Shown here piece after piece: positions 47,221 through 52,302 of a stretch of DNA of 52,302 nucleotides; the stretch's first letter is position 1; each line of letters starts with the position of its first letter. The notes below the pieces were generated by a model, which had not been told where the DNA came from, did no database searches, and saw nothing but the letters and a program-made list of their open reading frames with translations. Position numbers and translations under genes: made by a program. This stretch comes from CAYZTD01 sp964638155 (GTDB lineage: Archaea; Thermoplasmatota; E2; DHVEG-1). The stretch covers positions 1-52,302 of the forward strand of contig CAZWYI010000014.1 of assembly GCA_964638155.1 (NCBI GenBank), given 5' to 3'.

Positions 47221-48903
47221 ATGATGATACTTGGTATATGGGATGGCCATGACGCTGGTGCGGCAATTATAGAAAAAAACAAGATACTAGTTGCCATAAA
47301 TGAAGAAAGGATAACTCGTAAAAAATTAGATGTAGGTTTTCCATATCAATCAATAAAAAGTTGCCTAAAATATTTGAGTCTGAAACCAAGTGATATAGAT
47401 CACATAGCAATATCTACAAGTGATTTTTCAAAAACTCTTACCCGAGTTTTTACTTCAATGAAAGATAAATATTATCTAATTAGAAGAAGGAAAATATATC
47501 CAAGTTCTGCAACATGGCAAAAAAATCTAAAATACAGACTTACAGAGATTGGTTCAAGCTATCCTACTAAAAAGATAAGCAAATACATAATAAAAAAAAG
47601 ACTAAAAAATATGGGTTTTAGAAAATTTGATATAAAAATTATAGATCACCATATGGCACATGCTGCAAATGCAGCTTTTTGCTCTAATTTTAATAAATCA
47701 TTAACAATAACAATAGACGGAGTTGGAGACAGTCTTTCAGGTAGCATAAATATTTTTGAAAACGATGAACTAAAAAGAATATCAGAAATTTCATGCAAAC
47801 ATTCACTTGGCATATTTTTTGAACACGTGACAAATTTACTTGGAATGAGAGAACTTGAGGATGAAGGAAAAGTAATGGCTCTTTCAGATTTTGCCTATGA
47901 AATTCCTGATAAAAAAAATCCTATGCTTGATTTTTTCAAAGTAAATAATTTAAATCTAAAAACCAAATATTCCTCAACTAGGATGTGGAAAGAACTTAGA
48001 AAAATCCTTTGGCATACCCCACCAGAACAATTTGCTTGGATGGCTCAAAAAACACTTGAAAAAAAGCTATTAGAACTCTTTTCAAATGCAGTAAAAGAAA
48101 CTGGAATTAAAGATGTGGCATGGACTGGAGGGGTTGCCTCTAATATAAAAGCAAATATGAAGATAAGACACCTACCTGAGATAGAAAAATGGTTTGTATT
48201 CCCACATATGGGTGACGGTGGACTTGCACTTGGTGCGGCACAAATTTATAACTTTGAAGAAAATGGTATTTGCAATTACAAATTCGACAATGTTTACTTT
48301 GGACCAAAATATTCAGAAGAAACTATTGAAAACGCTTTAAATAAAAATAAATTTAAATATTCTTATGAAAAAGATATAGAAAAACATGTTGCAGAATTGA
48401 TTAATCAAAATGAAATTGTTTTTCTTTTTAATGGTAGAATGGAATTTGGTCCTAGAGCCCTAGGTAATAGAAGCATTCTTGCCTCAAGATCATCGCTTGA
48501 TTCAAAAAATGATCTTAACCTAAAAATAAAAAAAAGAGTTTGGTATCAACCATTTTGTCCTTCTATCTTAAAAGAAGATGCAGAGAAAATTTTTTCTGAT
48601 TATGATTATCCAGAGCGTTTTATGACAATGGGATTTATGGTAAAAAAAGAATACAGAAAAGATATGGCTGCTGTTACAAATGCAGACGGATCTGCTAGAC
48701 CACAAATGGTGTCAAATGAAAATTCTGAATTTAAAAAAATATTAAATGAAATAAAAAAGAAAACTGGTATTGGTGCAGTATTAAATACTAGTTTTAATAT
48801 CCACGGTTTTCCAATTGTAAATACACCAGATGAAGCAATAGAAGTAATGAGAAAGACTGAGAATAAGTATATGGCAATTGGTAAATATTTTGTAGAGTTA
48901 TAA
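47221..48903 (+). CDS. NodU/CmcH-type carbamoyltransferase
   Basis: A 560-residue cytoplasmic enzyme. The N-terminal Kae1-like ASKHA domain starts ILGIWDGHDAGAAII and NEERITRKK, with DHHMAHAANAAF (about residues 142-153), the metal-binding HMAH motif of the family, and TIDGVGDSLSG. The C-terminal carbamoyltransferase domain has FNGRMEFGPRALGNRSIL and the AVLNTSFNIHGFPIV signature. It transfers carbamoyl from carbamoyl phosphate via carbamoyl-adenylate to a hydroxyl group, usually of a sugar (family knowledge). Here it most likely carbamoylates a residue of the surface glycan (inference). Starts at ATG 47221 or 47224, five bases after the preceding gene. Confidence 0.88.
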   Translation: MMILGIWDGHDAGAAIIEKNKILVAINEERITRKKLDVGFPYQSIKSCLKYLSLKPSDIDHIAISTSDFSKTLTRVFTSMKDKYYLIRRRKIYPSSATWQKNLKYRLTEIGSSYPTKKISKYIIKKRLKNMGFRKFDIKIIDHHMAHAANAAFCSNFNKSLTITIDGVGDSLSGSINIFENDELKRISEISCKHSLGIFFEHVTNLLGMRELEDEGKVMALSDFAYEIPDKKNPMLDFFKVNNLNLKTKYSSTRMWKELRKILWHTPPEQFAWMAQKTLEKKLLELFSNAVKETGIKDVAWTGGVASNIKANMKIRHLPEIEKWFVFPHMGDGGLALGAAQIYNFEENGICNYKFDNVYFGPKYSEETIENALNKNKFKYSYEKDIEKHVAELINQNEIVFLFNGRMEFGPRALGNRSILASRSSLDSKNDLNLKIKKRVWYQPFCPSILKEDAEKIFSDYDYPERFMTMGFMVKKEYRKDMAAVTNADGSARPQMVSNENSEFKKILNEIKKKTGIGAVLNTSFNIHGFPIVNTPDEAIEVMRKTENKYMAIGKYFVEL

Positions 48904-48950
48904 ACTTAAATATTTAAAAAACATCTTAAATTAAAAAAGGTATTATTAAA

Positions 48951-50669
48951 ATGTTTTTTGGAGGTATCAGCAGGAAAAAAGGAGCAATTGAAAATAAAAT
49001 AATTTCACTTATACCTATATTAATATTGATAGTTTCTGTTTATACCTTAGTATATACAATAGAAATTTTTTTTGAAAAAAATGATGTTATAGATACACTC
49101 ATCTGGATTATACCAATATTTTTCTTAATTATATTTTCCTTAATGACATTTTCATTTTTTTATAGTATTAAAGATTTTAAAAAAATTTTTCAAAAAATAG
49201 ATAAAAAAACATGGATTGTGATTTTAATAATTTTTATAGTAGGACTTTCTCTTAGAACATTTTATGCTCCACATACTCATAGACTGTATTTTGATGAAGA
49301 TATCTATTTAAATATTGGGCAAAATATTGCAAGAGAAGGGAAAAACTATCTTTGTAATTTTGGCTCTCAGACTGAATGTTTTGATTATATTTATAATAAA
49401 CAACCCAGCGGTTATTCTTTCTTTATTAGCATTTTCTATTTTTTATTTGGTACAAGCGAAACAATGGCTCATTACATAAATGCAATTGTAAGTAGTCTTA
49501 CAACTATATTGGTATTTCTTTTAGCTTATCTTTTATTTAAAAGTGAAAAAGTAGGTATTTTTGCATCATTAATATTTATATTTATTCCAGTAGCAATACG
49601 TTGGGCTCCAACCACATCTACAGGAACAATTTTTATTTTTTTTATGGCATTAACGGTTCTAGGTTTTCTTTGTTATTTTAAAACTTATAAGAATAATATA
49701 CTTTTGTTTTCATTTGCAGCCCTTGCTTATACAATTCAATTTAGACCAGAAGGACTATTATTAGTTCCTATTATTTTGTTACTTTTTTTGATACACAATA
49801 AAGAAATATTTAGCAAAATAAAAAGTAAAGAGTTTATGATAATTATAACTGTTTTTTCTCTATTAATTATTCCTCATATGATTCATCTTAACACTGTAAA
49901 AGATGAAAAATGGGGAACAGAAGGAGAAAAAATGTCAACTGAATATTTTGAAAAAAATTTCAAAGATAATGCATTGTTTTTCTTTGAAAATACACGTTTT
50001 CCAATCACATTTACTTTTTTTGCAATAATAGGTTTGGCTTTTAGAAATTTCTGGAAAAAAAAGATATTTTTAATTTTATGGTTTTTAACATTTTTTGGTA
50101 TATATTTATTATTTTATGCTGGAAGTTTTAACTTTGGTGTAGATGTGAGATATTCATTACCAATATACGTTCAGATATCTATTTTAGGAGGTTGCGGGGT
50201 TTTTCTGTTATATAAATTATTAAAAAAAATAATCAAAAAGGAAGCTATTGCAATAATTATATCAGGATTGTTAATAGTTTTATCTTTTGTTCCTTTTATT
50301 GGTTTTTCTGGATCGGTAGGAATAGAAGCATGGCATGCAAGATTATCACATGATTTTTTGGTAGAGAAAATGGAAGAAATGGAAGATGATTCCTGGATAT
50401 TTACTCTTGTCCCAAGTATTGTTTTAATAAATGGAAAAAATGGACTGCAAGGATATTATGCACAAGATTCTGAAATTATAAAAGAAATATTTGAAAAAAC
50501 TGATAATGTTTATTTATATTCAGGCTATTGGTGCAACTCTGACCCTTGGAAATCAAGCATTTGTAAATATTTTCATGAAAATATTAATTTGACATTAATT
50601 GATACTACAACCGATACACATAAAAGACAAACTATGACTTTTACACTCTATAAGATCTCAAAAAATTAG
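48951..50669 (+). CDS. GT39/ArnT-type membrane glycosyltransferase 3
   Basis: A 572-residue polytopic membrane protein. Two N-terminal helices precede the catalytic-type core: helix VILIIFIVGLSLRTFYAPH, loop RLYFDEDIYLNIGQNIAREG (acidic DED), then NKQPSGYSFFISIFYFLFG. About 11-13 helices in all, followed by a C-terminal soluble part of about 110 residues. Same family as 41512-43383 and 43361-45136 but clearly diverged. ATG at 48951, 47 nt after the carbamoyltransferase stop. Confidence 0.8.
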   Translation: MFFGGISRKKGAIENKIISLIPILILIVSVYTLVYTIEIFFEKNDVIDTLIWIIPIFFLIIFSLMTFSFFYSIKDFKKIFQKIDKKTWIVILIIFIVGLSLRTFYAPHTHRLYFDEDIYLNIGQNIAREGKNYLCNFGSQTECFDYIYNKQPSGYSFFISIFYFLFGTSETMAHYINAIVSSLTTILVFLLAYLLFKSEKVGIFASLIFIFIPVAIRWAPTTSTGTIFIFFMALTVLGFLCYFKTYKNNILLFSFAALAYTIQFRPEGLLLVPIILLLFLIHNKEIFSKIKSKEFMIIITVFSLLIIPHMIHLNTVKDEKWGTEGEKMSTEYFEKNFKDNALFFFENTRFPITFTFFAIIGLAFRNFWKKKIFLILWFLTFFGIYLLFYAGSFNFGVDVRYSLPIYVQISILGGCGVFLLYKLLKKIIKKEAIAIIISGLLIVLSFVPFIGFSGSVGIEAWHARLSHDFLVEKMEEMEDDSWIFTLVPSIVLINGKNGLQGYYAQDSEIIKEIFEKTDNVYLYSGYWCNSDPWKSSICKYFHENINLTLIDTTTDTHKRQTMTFTLYKISKN

Positions 50670-50709
50670 ATATCTACAATAATGCAAAACTCCTTAAGGA
50701 AATAAAAAT

Positions 50710-51663
50710 ATGAAGAAAATAATCCCTTTAATAATTGGCTTTTTTATACTATCTGTCCTCATATTCTATGTTGGAATAGAAAACATTATAGATGTAATTT
50801 TAAAGATAAATGTATTGTTTTTTGCAATTGCTGCAGGGATATTTCTTATAATTGAATTTTTTGCAACATTAAAACTAAAATTAATTTCAAAACTAAGTTT
50901 TTCTAAAATATTTTTATCTCATCTTGGAGGCATGTTTTTAAGTCAAATAACTCCTGGGAAAACAGGCTATCTATATACAGCGTATTCTATTGCAAAAAAA
51001 GAGAAAAAAAGCATTAGTCGAACCATAGGCTCTGTGGCATATATACAAGGGATTATGATGCTTACAAAAATCTTTGTTATAACACTTGCTTTGATTTATT
51101 TCTTATACTACTTTAAAATACCCTGGTTTTTTTTCATATCTCTTATAACTATATTTACGATTTTAATCATGATATTTGTCCTGTTATATTCTAAGAAACT
51201 TACCAAAATACTTTTTAGGATTCCCTTTTTAAAAAAATTTGAATTATATTTATCTTTAATTCAAGATTCTGTAAAAGAAATAACTATTAAAAAAACAATT
51301 ACTATGATTTTTTTAGATATAATGGGTTGGTTCTTTTATGGATTGCAATTTTATTTTTTGTTTACTGCACTTAATTTAAATATTTCATTTATAACATGTC
51401 TGATGCTCCATCCTATAATATCAGCAATCACCTTTATTCCAATTTCTCCTTCTGCACTTGGTATTGCTGAATCAATAAATGAAGTTTTGTTTAAATTAAT
51501 AGGACTTTCAGCCGGGGTAGGTATCTCATTTTTGTTGATATTTAGATTAAATATTATTATAATAGACTCAATTGGATTAATAGATTTGAAAACAATAAAA
51601 GTCGGCGATATATTTAAAAAACTGAAAAAAGAAAGAAACTCCAATATAAAGATAAAACAATAA
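50710..51663 (+). CDS. Flippase-like integral membrane protein (AglD/LPG-synthase TM family, UPF0104)
   Basis: A 317-residue polytopic protein with about eight helices. Family motifs: SHLGGMFLSQITPGKTGYLY (PGKxG corresponds to PGRxGE) and FIPISPSALGIAESINE (PxxPxxLGxxE). Members of this lysylphosphatidylglycerol-synthase membrane-domain/UPF0104 family are found with dolichol-phosphate glycosyltransferases and are proposed to translocate polyprenyl-linked sugars. AAGGAA at 50695-50700 serves as ribosome binding site. It is the last gene of the cluster, convergent with the minus-strand gene ending at 51693 (29 nt apart). Confidence 0.8.
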   Translation: MKKIIPLIIGFFILSVLIFYVGIENIIDVILKINVLFFAIAAGIFLIIEFFATLKLKLISKLSFSKIFLSHLGGMFLSQITPGKTGYLYTAYSIAKKEKKSISRTIGSVAYIQGIMMLTKIFVITLALIYFLYYFKIPWFFFISLITIFTILIMIFVLLYSKKLTKILFRIPFLKKFELYLSLIQDSVKEITIKKTITMIFLDIMGWFFYGLQFYFLFTALNLNISFITCLMLHPIISAITFIPISPSALGIAESINEVLFKLIGLSAGVGISFLLIFRLNIIIIDSIGLIDLKTIKVGDIFKKLKKERNSNIKIKQ

Positions 51664-51692
51664 ATGAATGTTTAAAAATAAGTTTCATAATG

Positions 51693-52302
51693 TTATATTA
51701 GACCGAAATTATAGATTAAAACTTCTATTTCATCCTCTGCAACAACTACATCCTCAGAATCATAAGCAACCACCCTAAAAGTACAAGGACCCAAGGTCTT
51801 CTCATCAAAAAACCAACTAGAATTTTCTGGACTAGTAGAATATTTTAAAACATCATCAACAAAAAAACTAACATTAGAAACACTATCAATATTATCAATA
51901 TCCACTTCAATAGAAATCTCACCTAAAATCAAAGAAAGATTATTCAAAAATGGAAGATCAAACAAATAATTATCACAAAGATAAATACCACCAAGAGGCC
52001 TAGAAATATTCAAAGAAACAACCTCTGAATCCTCTACTATATCTATAGTAACCACAAAAACATGACTACCATCATTAGAAACAATAGAAACATTACAAAC
52101 ATATAATCCAATAGAAAGACCAGTAGTATTAACAGATATATTTATACTATCAGTTTCATCAGAACAATTACCCACACTTGTATCTAAATCCAACCAAGTT
52201 TTATCAGAAGAAATACTATACTCAAGTAAACCAGAGCCAACATTCTGAACAGTAAAACTACTAGAAACCGAGGAATTAACTAAAACGTCACCAAAATCAA
52301 AA
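51693..52302 (-). CDS. C-terminal part of a third BACON-repeat surface protein (partial)
   Basis: The frame is open to the window end, giving 202 residues up to the stop at 51693. Reading N to C: end of an Ig-like strand (FDFGDVLVNSSVSSSFTVQN), a BACON-like repeat (TWLDLDTSVGNCSDETDSIN, then VNTTGLSIGLYVCNVSIVSN) and the terminal domain (ISRPLGGIYLCDNYLFD..., VSFFVDDVLKYSTS..., FRVVAYDSEDVVVAEDEIEV). That terminal domain is shared with the two large minus-strand proteins at 64-11420. The N-terminal part lies outside the window. Function unknown; cell-surface location inferred. Confidence 0.8.
   Translation of the reverse strand, partial: FDFGDVLVNSSVSSSFTVQNVGSGLLEYSISSDKTWLDLDTSVGNCSDETDSINISVNTTGLSIGLYVCNVSIVSNDGSHVFVVTIDIVEDSEVVSLNISRPLGGIYLCDNYLFDLPFLNNLSLILGEISIEVDIDNIDSVSNVSFFVDDVLKYSTSPENSSWFFDEKTLGPCTFRVVAYDSEDVVVAEDEIEVLIYNFGLI

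Overview
The window is visibly AT-rich and looks archaeal. It is dominated by very large secreted or surface proteins full of N-X-S/T sequons, BACON-like, Fn3-like, DUF2341 and LamG-type domains, with TTG starts, strong G-rich ribosome binding sites, AbrB-type mini-regulators and a glycan-assembly gene cluster. Three minus-strand surface proteins end in the same roughly 110-residue domain (G-G-x-Y-x-F/C start, then a strand pattern with 'VSFN' or 'VSFFVDD'), which I associate with surface proteins of Thermoplasmatota and related Euryarchaeota. That taxonomic placement is inference. No tRNA, rRNA, transposase or CRISPR array was recognised.

Layout. (1) 64-11420, minus strand: two paralogous surface proteins of about 1850-1880 residues with a gingipain-like (peptidase C25) core. 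In both, the residues aligned with the catalytic His and Cys are replaced, so they look like pseudo-proteases; a 300-bp tract is identical between them. (2) 11726-12505, plus strand: two small related lipoproteins, the first apparently starting at ATT. (3) 12702-36921, plus strand: what appears to be ONE giant secreted protein of more than 8,000 residues, cut in the assembly by a 100-N gap inside a Thr/Ser repeat. Its N-terminal part carries a signal peptide, DUF2341, half a LamG domain, a rhodanese-like domain without its Cys, a thioredoxin-like domain and an I9-subtilase with an intact triad. Then comes an uninterrupted head-to-tail array of 14 Hint (mini-intein-like) units. After the gap come a mucin-like Thr/Ser tract, many Fn3/Ig-like repeats, two DUF2341-LamG modules and a beta-helix-like stretch. 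(4) 36947-37259: two overlapping AbrB/MazE-like small proteins. (5) 37354-51663, plus strand: a surface-anchored protein followed by a tightly packed glycan cluster with two GT2 glycosyltransferases, three GT39/ArnT-type membrane glycosyltransferases, two radical-SAM enzymes (one with a cobalamin-binding N-terminus), an alkaline-phosphatase-fold phosphodiesterase, a NodU/CmcH carbamoyltransferase and a flippase-like membrane protein. (6) 51693-52302, minus strand: the C-terminal end of a third surface protein of the first type.

The standout is the Hint array at 15801-24596. Thirteen of the 14 units end in His-Asn immediately followed by, or one residue before, the Cys (once Ser) that opens the next unit; the last ends in His-Gln. 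The array is organised as three higher-order blocks of four units of about 2.6 kb each, with class-specific junction chemistry. I know of no described protein with so many directly abutting intein-like domains. Whether it splices, dices itself into units, or uses the thioesters to attach something is open. The neighbouring glycan cluster probably decorates the sequon-rich surface proteins of this locus (inference).
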